DNA of 21,182 nt from a virus. Positions 1-7,665 of the stretch are shown here, one piece after another. The stretch spans positions 1-21,182 of the IMG/VR virus record IMGVR_UViG_3300022200_002977; one strand, 5' to 3'. A program made the position numbers and the translations under genes. Within the stretch, counting starts at the first letter, position 1. Every line of letters starts with the position of its first letter. A model generated the notes under the pieces. It made no database searches. It was given only the letters and a program-made list of their open reading frames with translations, and was not told the origin of the DNA.

Positions 1-1
1 C

Positions 2-70
2 TATAATATAGTAGCTTGTGCTGGAACTGGCGTGTTCTGCGTTGGTGATACTTTATATTATTATGGCTAG
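2..70 (+). CDS. 3' end of an unidentified phage protein (partial)
   Basis: Frame 2 is open from the left edge to a TAG at 68-70, giving 22 residues that end in GDTLYYYG. The next gene's ATG (63) lies inside this frame, an 8-nt overlap typical of coupled phage genes, and the other two frames offer nothing better. The small, Gly/Tyr-rich beta-like tail would suit a virion or tail protein, but the fragment is too short to assign a family. It is an inference from an open frame plus the overlap. Confidence 0.45.
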   Translation, partial: YNIVACAGTGVFCVGDTLYYYG

Positions 71-323
71 TTCTATTAGTTACGACCTTCAAGGCCAAGG
101 TGGAGGCATTGTGCTTTCGTCTGCTGCCACTACGTATACTGGTAACATCCGGTGGATTCAGGTTGTGAATGACGCTGTGCTGTCCACTGTGGCGAGTGCG
201 TCTGGGAACATCACTGGAGCATCGCGGTTGCAGACCATCACCTTGCCTGCTGGCTTGGGTATTGGAGGTAACTTCAGTTCCGTGGTGCTTACGTCCGGTG
301 TGGTTATCGTTTACTACGTTTAA
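63..323 (+). CDS. Small beta-rich virion-associated protein
   Basis: An 86-aa protein. I chose ATG 63 (MASSISYDLQ) over the in-frame ATG at 18, because the extra 15 residues are hydrophobic readthrough of the preceding gene's end and the 63 start gives the usual short overlap. The sequence is dominated by Ser, Thr, Gly and Val with alternating hydrophobics and ends in a pattern like GNFSSVVLTSGVVIVYY. Small phage proteins with this 'LPAG...F.S..L.SG.VI.YY' ending are often found beside head or tail genes and are commonly guessed to be decoration or tail-assembly proteins. There are no catalytic motifs, signal peptide or cysteines. It overlaps the next gene by one base (TAATG), so the two are probably translationally coupled. 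The exact function is unknown. Confidence 0.7.
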   Translation: MASSISYDLQGQGGGIVLSSAATTYTGNIRWIQVVNDAVLSTVASASGNITGASRLQTITLPAGLGIGGNFSSVVLTSGVVIVYYV

Positions 324-3241
324 TGTCCCAGTTTGCCCAGAGTGGTGAGGCTAGTGGTGAGGACACGGATCGTGGATTCACAGGCGTTAACCAAAGGCTT
401 CAGTCCAACCAACTCCAAGAGGGTGAGGTTAGGGAGTCGCTGAATGGGCGGATGGAGGGATATTGGAGGCCCCGCAAAGGGATTGTAGAAAAGACCAGTG
501 CGTTGACTACTGGTGAGACTCCGTTGCAGTTGCCGTTCTATTTGATTGATGTGGCGAAGACGATTTCCAATGTTACGGTTCCGGTTACTGGGACGGTGCG
601 CCTTACGGTTACTGGACATGGGTTTGGGGCTGGGACTTCGGGTTGGGCTACGATTGCTGGATTGGACGCTTCGTTTAATGGCAGCTATGAGCTAACCTAC
701 TTTGATGCTGATACGCTCGACTACACGATTGCAGGAGTGACTACCGCGCCAACTGATGTGGATGGCACACTGTCCCAGATGCAGATTAACGACACGGCAA
801 ACGCCAACGTAAGGGCTTCATGCCTGTTCAGCGATCCCAATACCGGGAATAAGGAGTATATCATTGTTGCACTGGATACCGTCGCCAAGAAGGTTGATCT
901 AGCTACGTTTGCCATTACTGACATCCCTTACCCGATTGGGCAGGCTTTGGGTGCAAGCACCGAGATGATCCAGTTGTTCGACAAGATCATGCTGTTCCGT
1001 GACGGGCAACAGGCGTTTGAGTGGTATCCCAATGGAAGACCAGTGCTATCTGCGTCTCAAGCAGGCAGCGTAGACGTAATCATAAACGTTCGTGATCATG
1101 GGCTTTCGGTTGGCGCGACAATTACTGTAAGCGGACTTACTGGCGGAACTCCTGCTAATGGAACATTCTTGGTGAAGTCAATTGTTGACGAAGACTCGTT
1201 CATATACGAATTCACATCAAGTCAGACGCAGGTTTTTGGTGTTGATTCGGCAATTGCTACTGATGGTTTCACCCTATCTCCGGGTGGCGAATACACTCAA
1301 CCACAAATTTTCAATGTAAACGGCCTCGCCATTACGGCATTGGACGGCTTGGTGACAGTCAGTGTTGATGGCAATCTTACCCTGAAGAAAGGGGATATTG
1401 TTTCTGTCTATGAATGCACAATACCAGAGTTTGAATTGCTAATCGGCAAACAGCTTTATATTGAAAGTGCATCATTAACTGAAGTTAAATTTTACGCTCC
1501 AGTTCCAAACTTCACGCAAGACATCGTATCTGCATATCAAATCGGAACTACCGTAACTGCGAACGTAAAAGGTCACGCCTTTGCAGTAAGCGACTCAATT
1601 AGCGTTGCTGGACTGACTGGAATCCATGCAGGGACTACCCCGCCAAATGGAACCCAGACTGTAACAAGTATTAGTGGGGATGTGTTTACCTATACAACAA
1701 CAGCAGCGTTGCCATACTATACCATTCCGACTCCATTGAATGCCACTGCCGCATCGTGGGCGTCTGGTGGAATAATTACAATTACGATCAACTCTCATGG
1801 ATTTGCGGATAATGGATGGGCTGAAATCAGCGGATTTACTGGGGCCGATAGCATTCTGAATGGAAATCGTTTTTTTACACGGGTAAACAGCAATCAGCTT
1901 TCCTTTGTTGTGGCTGGATCTACGTCTGTAACGTATCAGACGCCAATCCTGTCACAAATGAAATACGATTTAATAACTACTGGAGCGACGGCTATTAAGC
2001 CATTACGCAGTTCGTTACAGATTGAAGTTGGCGGTCAATTTAGTGCCGGAGGCGGGTTTATGCATCAGCCCGGAGCGCCATGGGGAGTTCACTTTCAAAG
2101 ACGTTTATGGGTTCCGTATTACTACAAGCAATCGGGACCATACAATGCTCCCACTTATACAAGTCGTAAGATTACTGATGAAATATCCGTATCGGATATT
2201 CTAGACACCACTACCTTTGATCAAATCGAGAATCAATTCCGTATCAGTGGTGGAACTGCGGACTATGTGGTTGGAATGCATGGGTTTTATGACGATGCAC
2301 TGATTGTTTTAAACAGAAACAGCCTACATATTGTTAAAGGAACGCTTGGGAGCCTTCTGGATGTTACGGTTAAAGAGCTTACCTCTGAGATTGGGTGCTT
2401 GGCTAGAAAATCTGTTGTCATGCGCGGGAATGTAATGATGTTTTTGTCTGACGATGGAGTCTATGGCATTGAATTCCTCAACGATTACAACCTCCGTGGG
2501 GCTGATGAGCCAATTTCCAAAAATATTCAGCCGTATATTGATCGGATTAACAAAGATTACGCTGACAAATCAGTAGGAGTGCTGTTTGACAACCGATACT
2601 ACCTTGCCGTTCCACTTGATTCCGTTGCCGGAGCTAATGATGCCAGAGGAAACAACTCGATTCTTGTGTTTAACTTTCTCAACAAAGGTTGGGAGTCATT
2701 GGATACCTTTGGAGACTCCCGGTTCCTGATCGAAAACTTCGTTCTGGGCAGTGCGGGTGTAAGAAACAACATCTACGCAGTGACGGCAAACGGTGGACTG
2801 CACCAACTTGAGGCTGTTGATAGTTCAGTTGATCGTTTTAGCGTATCAAACGTGGGAACATCAATTGTGACGCCAACCATTAACTCGTCATTAACCACTC
2901 GCGGGTATGATTTAAAGACGATGGAGCGCAAAAGGTTTACTGACGCACAGATTGTCATGCAGAACCTCGCTGGAGAAACTGGTGAGTATATGATTGCCTT
3001 CGCATCTGAAGATCCAGACAACGCTTCTGAGATCGGAACTACCACACAGTTCCTTGGCGGCACTATATTAGCTCCTAGTAGTGTTGGTGAAGCGGAAACA
3101 GCTGGCATTAGGTGCAGGCTTGGTGGAATTCGAGGCTATACAGGCACAATGATCTTGACAAGAACGGTTGGTTCACCCAAGGTGAACTCCATTAAGGTTG
3201 CTGGATCAGTAACAAACAGACAAATTCTCTCACAGAAGTAA
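323..3241 (+). CDS. Large tail protein, nozzle/tubular-B-like
   Basis: A 972-aa protein, almost all predicted beta structure. The N-terminus (residues 1-70, with GFTGVNQRL and VRESLNGRMEGYWRPRKGI) resembles the start of the large tubular/nozzle proteins of short-tailed phages, which recruit all data about 'features' of the sample and form the distal tail tube. Residues 91-533 hold four copies of a roughly 45-50-aa repeat (separate entry). The C-terminal half (about 600-880) has repeated short beta segments such as YDDALIVLNRNSLHIV and NVMMFLSDDGVYGIEF that suggest a propeller-like fold. It starts one base inside the preceding stop (TAATG) and is followed 3 nt later by the collar fibre gene, which supports a tail role. 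The first third uses somewhat GC-richer codons than the middle, so modular acquisition of the repeat region is possible. The family assignment is by architecture and context, not by a catalytic or diagnostic motif. Confidence 0.6.
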   Translation: MSQFAQSGEASGEDTDRGFTGVNQRLQSNQLQEGEVRESLNGRMEGYWRPRKGIVEKTSALTTGETPLQLPFYLIDVAKTISNVTVPVTGTVRLTVTGHGFGAGTSGWATIAGLDASFNGSYELTYFDADTLDYTIAGVTTAPTDVDGTLSQMQINDTANANVRASCLFSDPNTGNKEYIIVALDTVAKKVDLATFAITDIPYPIGQALGASTEMIQLFDKIMLFRDGQQAFEWYPNGRPVLSASQAGSVDVIINVRDHGLSVGATITVSGLTGGTPANGTFLVKSIVDEDSFIYEFTSSQTQVFGVDSAIATDGFTLSPGGEYTQPQIFNVNGLAITALDGLVTVSVDGNLTLKKGDIVSVYECTIPEFELLIGKQLYIESASLTEVKFYAPVPNFTQDIVSAYQIGTTVTANVKGHAFAVSDSISVAGLTGIHAGTTPPNGTQTVTSISGDVFTYTTTAALPYYTIPTPLNATAASWASGGIITITINSHGFADNGWAEISGFTGADSILNGNRFFTRVNSNQLSFVVAGSTSVTYQTPILSQMKYDLITTGATAIKPLRSSLQIEVGGQFSAGGGFMHQPGAPWGVHFQRRLWVPYYYKQSGPYNAPTYTSRKITDEISVSDILDTTTFDQIENQFRISGGTADYVVGMHGFYDDALIVLNRNSLHIVKGTLGSLLDVTVKELTSEIGCLARKSVVMRGNVMMFLSDDGVYGIEFLNDYNLRGADEPISKNIQPYIDRINKDYADKSVGVLFDNRYYLAVPLDSVAGANDARGNNSILVFNFLNKGWESLDTFGDSRFLIENFVLGSAGVRNNIYAVTANGGLHQLEAVDSSVDRFSVSNVGTSIVTPTINSSLTTRGYDLKTMERKRFTDAQIVMQNLAGETGEYMIAFASEDPDNASEIGTTTQFLGGTILAPSSVGEAETAGIRCRLGGIRGYTGTMILTRTVGSPKVNSIKVAGSVTNRQILSQK
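593..1921 (+). repeat. Four divergent HG-type beta repeats inside the tail protein
   Basis: Four protein-level repeats are visible at residues about 91-138, 249-300, 408-460 and 482-533 (nt 593-736, 1067-1222, 1544-1702, 1766-1921). Each has a beta strand, then [GDS]H[GA][FL], then a strand ending I.G[LF] (AGL, SGL, AGL, SGF), a variable loop, an NG or FNG turn, and a last strand with an aromatic pair (LDYTI, FIYEF, FTYTT, LSFVV). A weaker copy lacking the HG may lie at 334-393. The copies are too diverged for DNA-level repeats. Such repeated beta domains in tail proteins often bind surface sugars or decorate the tail, but that role is inference. Confidence 0.7.
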
Positions 3242-3244
3242 ATC

Positions 3245-3874
3245 ATGGGCGCGGTAAATACAACTTACACCTTCACTGCTACTGACACGATCACTAGCAC
3301 GAAGATGAATAACATCATCGACGAGACCACGATGACTGATGACGCTATCATTGGAACTACGCTTGAAGTTGCAGCAGGGAAGTTGAAGATTCGCTCTCAA
3401 GGCATTACGTCTAACGAACTTGGAGCGGGATCAGTGAATCCGTCGGCAACCACATTTGCCGATTCATTATTGCCATCTGGAGCAGTTATGGCATTTGCCA
3501 TGAATACGGCTCCATCCGGGTGGCTGGGAGCTGATGGGGCTTCTGTCAGCACAGCAACATACGCCACACTGTTTGCGGCTATTGGATATACATACGGAGG
3601 GTCTGGCGGATCTTTTAATCTTCCAGATCTTCGTGGGTATTTTGTTAGAGGTAGTGGTACTAATTCAAACGGAACCGCATCTGGTTCATTTGGAGCAAAG
3701 CAAGCCGATATGGTTGGACCTCATACTCATAGTGGATCATATTTTAAAGACGGATCTGGTTTAACAGTAAACACCACTGGTGGTGGACCACATGCAGTTT
3801 CAGTCATACCAAATAATTCAGGCACTGAAACCCGCCCTAAAAACATTGCGATGCTTTACTGCATCAAGCAATAA
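3245..3874 (+). CDS. Tail fibre protein with phage tail-collar domain
   Basis: A 209-aa protein. The N-terminal about 75 residues (FTATDTITSTKMNNIIDE...) look like a short attachment/trimer stem. From residue about 78 there is a clear phage tail-collar domain: SGAVMAFAMNTAPSGWL, then a segment on the theme YATLFAAIGYTYGG and FNLPDLRGYFVRGSG. The C-terminus has the usual HTHSG loop and ends RPKNIAMLYCIKQ, the standard last strand of short tail-fibre tips. These proteins are receptor-binding or baseplate-proximal fibres. The gene follows the large tail gene by 3 nt and overlaps the next ORF by one base (TAATG). Length and domain order are normal for a short collar fibre, and the host receptor cannot be read from sequence. 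Confidence 0.88.
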   Translation: MGAVNTTYTFTATDTITSTKMNNIIDETTMTDDAIIGTTLEVAAGKLKIRSQGITSNELGAGSVNPSATTFADSLLPSGAVMAFAMNTAPSGWLGADGASVSTATYATLFAAIGYTYGGSGGSFNLPDLRGYFVRGSGTNSNGTASGSFGAKQADMVGPHTHSGSYFKDGSGLTVNTTGGGPHAVSVIPNNSGTETRPKNIAMLYCIKQ

Positions 3875-4197
3875 TGAACCAGCACTTTGAAAAAGCAGCA
3901 AAGACATATGGCGAAGACTTTCAGAAACTACTTGGCTGGCATTTATGCTTTGGCATTGTGGTTTCTGATGTTGACAGCTTCTGCCTTGGGTTTTTCTCGC
4001 AAGAAGACTCTCCAGAAGAAGCCTGTGAATTTCACCATTGCGACACACTCTTTGTCACCATGTGCGTTGGTGATATGCGGAAAGCACTTGGAAAATTTCT
4101 CGATGACTTCAAATACATCGCATTCCGGCGTGAGTTTAAGAATTTACCACGGATAAGGTCATACGACATTCAACAATTTTACTCTAAACTTAAATAA
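3874..4197 (+). CDS. Hypothetical phage protein, 107 aa
   Basis: I do not recognise this gene. It encodes a 107-aa, mixed alpha/beta protein with a central hydrophobic strand pair (LLGWHLCFGIVVSDVDSF, CLGFFS), six cysteines and several histidines (FHHCDTLFVTMCVGD), and a basic C-terminal helix ending QQFYSKLK. The Cys/His residues are not in a regular zinc-finger spacing. The start shares its A with the preceding stop (TAATG), so it is probably coupled to the collar fibre gene. A fibre chaperone or a host-takeover protein carried in the late operon are both possible; nothing in the sequence decides this. The alternative +1 frame (3887-4156) is a shadow with less protein-like composition. Confidence 0.7.
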   Translation: MNQHFEKAAKTYGEDFQKLLGWHLCFGIVVSDVDSFCLGFFSQEDSPEEACEFHHCDTLFVTMCVGDMRKALGKFLDDFKYIAFRREFKNLPRIRSYDIQQFYSKLK

Positions 4198-4206
4198 TAC
4201 AAGAAT

Positions 4207-5079
4207 ATGGGAAGCAAACCTAAGAAAGTCGAAGCTCCAGAGGCTGATTATGCCGCTGATATTGGGAAGTTTGTATCAGCTTATGGTGGTGCGCTTCCGC
4301 AAGTCCTTGCATTTGAGAAGCAATTCCGTCCAGAGTTCCAAAAGCTTAATCTTGGGGATATTTCCAGCTTCCTTGGTGGTGTTGGTAGGCAAGAAGGCTT
4401 GTTTGGTTTGAGTCGTCGTGCATCCGAAGAGGCGTCCCGTCAACTTGGAGCAACCCGTGAACAAGAGCTTGGTCAAATGGTTGGGCAAGCACCTCTTACT
4501 CGCGGAGTTATGCAGGGGTTGTCTCCAGAACAAGCTGCTGTTGTTCAAGGATTCTCTCAAGAAGCCGAAAGGTCAAGGGCATCAGCGCAAGGCGTAAGCC
4601 CTCAAGAGCGTCGAGGTTATGAACAACAAGCCCGTGAAAGCTTTCAGTCATCTGGAAGGCTTGGCGGAAACCTTGGAATTGTTGGAGAAGCAATGGGTCG
4701 TGAAGACGTTATGGCTCGTAAACGCGCTGAAGCCGCACAAGCTGGTGGTCGTGCGTATGAAGCAGCTCAAGGATTCTACACTCAGCCGGGACTCTCAATG
4801 CTAAGTCAACAGCCACTCTCGTATCAATCTGGGCAGCAATTTCTTGGAATGGGGATGGGGCAAATTGGTCGAGGAACACCGGGATTGATTAATCCAGATA
4901 TGGGGCTTAACCTTGGTGCTGCTGAAAGGCAGAACATGCTTCAAGCTCAAGCTGCCAACGCGCAAGCACAGGCATCATATAGTTCTGGTTTGTTTGGTGG
5001 GCTTGGCGCACTAGGAGGTGGTATTGCTGGAGGGCTTGGAGCGATGGGAGGCGCGGCGGCGGGAGCAGCACTGATTTAA
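4207..5079 (+). CDS. Internal virion/ejection protein with Gly-rich membrane tail
   Basis: A 290-aa protein. It begins MGSKPKKVEAPEADYAADIG and continues with a Gln/Ala/Gly/Arg-rich, largely helical body (about 60-200) full of short amphipathic segments such as RRASEEASRQLGATREQELG. The last about 30 residues (from SSGLFGG) are a hydrophobic Gly/Ala stretch with repeated GxxxG spacing, enough for a membrane-inserting segment. Short-tailed phages often have a protein of this layout beside the lysozyme-type and very large internal proteins, acting as part of the DNA-ejection channel (the role of T7 gp14); that analogy is from context and architecture, not sequence identity. The 3' end overlaps the next start by one base (TAATG). 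Confidence 0.6.
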   Translation: MGSKPKKVEAPEADYAADIGKFVSAYGGALPQVLAFEKQFRPEFQKLNLGDISSFLGGVGRQEGLFGLSRRASEEASRQLGATREQELGQMVGQAPLTRGVMQGLSPEQAAVVQGFSQEAERSRASAQGVSPQERRGYEQQARESFQSSGRLGGNLGIVGEAMGREDVMARKRAEAAQAGGRAYEAAQGFYTQPGLSMLSQQPLSYQSGQQFLGMGMGQIGRGTPGLINPDMGLNLGAAERQNMLQAQAANAQAQASYSSGLFGGLGALGGGIAGGLGAMGGAAAGAALI

Positions 5080-5882
5080 TGACAAAACTTGAAAAAACGA
5101 AAGAGCTGATCGCGGCTGGCGCAAAGAATTTTCCGAAAGGAATGGTTTGTTGGTCAGGCGGCAAAGATAGCATGGTGTTGCTGCATATCATGCGTAGCAT
5201 GGGAATTCAATTGCCATTGGTATTTTTTCGTGAACCGTGGCAACCATCAAAATATAAGTTTCACGATAAGATCACCCAAGACTGGGAGTTGCTTGTTTAC
5301 TCATGGCATCCATATCAATCGGCTTTTCAACAAGAAGGAGATGAATGGGAGGTTCAGAATTATTACAAGGTAAACTCAACAATTCTCACATGCCCAACCG
5401 GAATTACTGATCCAACAATTAATAGCAAATTTGCTTGTGCTCTGGATATTCTTAAGCGACCTAAACAACATTACCTTGAAGTGCCGTCATTTGACTGCCT
5501 GTGGATTGGTCATAAAGGTTGCGATTCAGATCCCATCCTTGGAGGAGACGCCGGAACAAGAATTGAATCTAGGGTGCTTATGGATCAGGCTACTATGATG
5601 TTTCCTCTTCGCGACTGGACTCATGCAGATATTTGGGAATACATTGAAAGCAATAATGTCCCATACGATTCGGACCGTTACGAAAAACTTGAGGGGGTCT
5701 GGGGCGAGAAGCTAGACAAACTTCATAATGTTGATTACGTTCATGCCTGCACTAGCTGCATTAATCGTAATCCAGAATCTGCTAAATTTGTTCATTGTCC
5801 GAAACTCAACATGACTATTGAAAATATTTCATCTCTTGTCCCTTGGGCGGATCAAGAAAAACTCAGCTACATGAAAGACTAA
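5079..5882 (+). CDS. PAPS-reductase-like adenine nucleotide alpha-hydrolase
   Basis: A 267-aa protein of the PP-loop ATP-pyrophosphatase / PAPS reductase superfamily. The nucleotide-binding loop CWSGGKDS is at residues 24-31, and the family's late signature FPLRDWTHADIWEYIESNN lies at about 175-193. C224, C227 and C240 (CTSC...HC) could bind Fe-S or zinc. The region where classical enzymes carry an ESxRR-type substrate loop reads IGHKGCDSDP (143-151), so the substrate may not be PAPS. Relatives include CysH/CysD, tRNA thiolation enzymes and DndC, which feeds DNA phosphorothioation; no other sulfur-modification gene is seen nearby. It sits between two ejection-protein genes and is coupled by TAATG to the one upstream, so it is a late, virion-region gene. 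The superfamily is certain, the substrate unknown. Confidence 0.85.
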   Translation: MTKLEKTKELIAAGAKNFPKGMVCWSGGKDSMVLLHIMRSMGIQLPLVFFREPWQPSKYKFHDKITQDWELLVYSWHPYQSAFQQEGDEWEVQNYYKVNSTILTCPTGITDPTINSKFACALDILKRPKQHYLEVPSFDCLWIGHKGCDSDPILGGDAGTRIESRVLMDQATMMFPLRDWTHADIWEYIESNNVPYDSDRYEKLEGVWGEKLDKLHNVDYVHACTSCINRNPESAKFVHCPKLNMTIENISSLVPWADQEKLSYMKD

Positions 5883-5886
5883 ATTT

Positions 5887-7665
5887 ATGGCATTACTAGG
5901 ATCTTCCGTTGACCCACGCCTGTTTATGCAGGACTTCTCAGGCTTTACCCGCGCTGCTGATATTCAAGCGCAAGGGATGGCTAACCTTGGAGGCCAGATT
6001 GGAAGCGGTATCCAGAAATACGGGGAGGCAAAGGCGGAGCGCAAAAAGCTGGATGCTGGAATTAAAGCGACTGTGACTGGTATCGAAAGCGCAATCAAAA
6101 TGGGCAAAAGCCTTGGCATTGATGTTGAGTCGAGCCTATCTCCATTTTTGGAGAAAATAAACGATCCAAACGTATCTCCAACGGAAGCAGCTGCTTATGC
6201 TCAACAAGCGTCGAGTTCTATTAGCAACGTCTTGAATTTTGGAATCAAAGCTCAAGATCAAGCGTCTGAAGCAAATAAACTAAAGCTGGATGCTGCATAC
6301 AAAAATGAGCAGCTTAAAATTGCTCAGCAAAATGCAAACTCAAGGGCGCAAACTGCACTCGCTTCGGGGAATGCACCACCATCCACATTGGACGTTTCGA
6401 TTGAAGGGGGAACCCAAAAAATGCAATGGGCCGCAGAGAAAGGTTCCTATGTGCCAATTAATGTGAGCGGATTGGGTGAGGAAAGCACATCAAGTCTTAA
6501 CAATTTGCCAGCTGCCCTTAAGCCTTTTGCTAAAGATTTTGAAATAGCTGGAGCCAAATATGGAGTTCCTGCTAACATATTGGCTGCTATTTCAATGCAC
6601 GAAACCGGAAACGGGACTTCATCGGCTTTCCTCAACAAAAACAACGCAATGGGGATCTCTGACGCATCTGGGCCTGTTAAAGTTGAAAGCGTTGCTGAGT
6701 CGATTGATAAAATGGCGAGACTCCTTGGTAAAGGCATAAATGAAGGAACTGGACCATATGCAAATGCAAAATCTATTGCTGACATTGCTAATATTTATGC
6801 TCCACCCGGAGCTGGCAATGATCCAGGAAATCTAAATCAATTCTGGACACAAGGAGTTACATCAAACATCCAAAAGCTTTCCGAAAACCAAGCGGAACAA
6901 GTTGGACCTACTGCTCCACAACCACGATCGCGTCCTGGATTTGCTCCAACAAAAGAAGGAAAAGGAGAAGTCGTTACTGCGGAAGAAGCTCAAAAACGAG
7001 TCGAATCTGGGCTTTCCGTTACTTCAACTCCAATTGGAGGTGGCATGGTTCGGATTACTTCTCAAACTGGTTCTCCTAAGCCGTCTCCTGTAATAGAGTC
7101 ACCTCAATCAAAGCTCCAAACCCAACGACTGCTTGAGCTTGACAAGTCTCTTGGATCACTAAGAGAAGCCGGGACAACTGCATCTCTTGATGTGGAGCCA
7201 TTAAAAGAAATTACAAATCTTTTGAACACGAATGTCAAAACCGGATTTGGACGAGAAACATTAATGCAGGCAAAGAAGATTTTTGGACAAGATGTGTCAA
7301 GTGAGGAGGATTTCCAAGCGAGAGTTGGAGCAGAAGCAATGAAGAACATTGCTCTCACCAAAGGAGCGATTAGTGACAGAGAAATGGATTACTTCAAAAC
7401 TGTATTGTCTCCAAATATGGGCAAGACAACAGAAGGTAACAAGAAAATTATTGATTTCCGCATCAAATACGCAAATCGAGCAAATAAAATTGCCAAAACG
7501 ATTTCAAGTTTGCAAAAAGAACAAAAAGATCCATATGAAATCCAAGAAGCTGTTGATCAAATCATATCTTCTGAATCCCTCTTGACTGAAGAAAAAACTC
7601 CAGAGAGGTCACTGAGTGCAAATGAAAGGCTCCGGCTTAAAATAAAGCCACAAGGAAATCGCTAA
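5887..7665 (+). CDS. Virion protein with peptidoglycan-hydrolase (glucosaminidase-like) domain
   Basis: A 592-aa protein. Residues about 205-335 form a lysozyme-superfamily domain like bacterial glucosaminidases: FEIAGAKYGVPANILAAIS, then MHETGNG with the likely catalytic Glu239, SSAFLNKNNAMGIS, and a final stretch about tyrosine and proline (ANIYAPPGAGNDPGN) where these enzymes count out a substrate groove. The N-terminal 200 residues are coiled-coil or helical (QAQGMANLGGQIGSGIQKYG; YAQQASSSISNVLNF). The C-terminal about 170 residues are helical (SLGSLREAGTT ... RIKYANRANKIAKTIS), as in internal virion proteins. It most likely opens the cell wall during DNA ejection, since it is fused in a long virion protein and lies between two ejection-type genes, rather than acting as a lysis endolysin. 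Its stop shares an A with the next ATG. Confidence 0.72.
   Translation: MALLGSSVDPRLFMQDFSGFTRAADIQAQGMANLGGQIGSGIQKYGEAKAERKKLDAGIKATVTGIESAIKMGKSLGIDVESSLSPFLEKINDPNVSPTEAAAYAQQASSSISNVLNFGIKAQDQASEANKLKLDAAYKNEQLKIAQQNANSRAQTALASGNAPPSTLDVSIEGGTQKMQWAAEKGSYVPINVSGLGEESTSSLNNLPAALKPFAKDFEIAGAKYGVPANILAAISMHETGNGTSSAFLNKNNAMGISDASGPVKVESVAESIDKMARLLGKGINEGTGPYANAKSIADIANIYAPPGAGNDPGNLNQFWTQGVTSNIQKLSENQAEQVGPTAPQPRSRPGFAPTKEGKGEVVTAEEAQKRVESGLSVTSTPIGGGMVRITSQTGSPKPSPVIESPQSKLQTQRLLELDKSLGSLREAGTTASLDVEPLKEITNLLNTNVKTGFGRETLMQAKKIFGQDVSSEEDFQARVGAEAMKNIALTKGAISDREMDYFKTVLSPNMGKTTEGNKKIIDFRIKYANRANKIAKTISSLQKEQKDPYEIQEAVDQIISSESLLTEEKTPERSLSANERLRLKIKPQGNR

Noticed and set aside
2773-3108. 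111-aa - strand ORF in the tail gene
   Set aside because: It is a shadow of a well-supported + strand gene; composition is not protein-like and there is no RBS.
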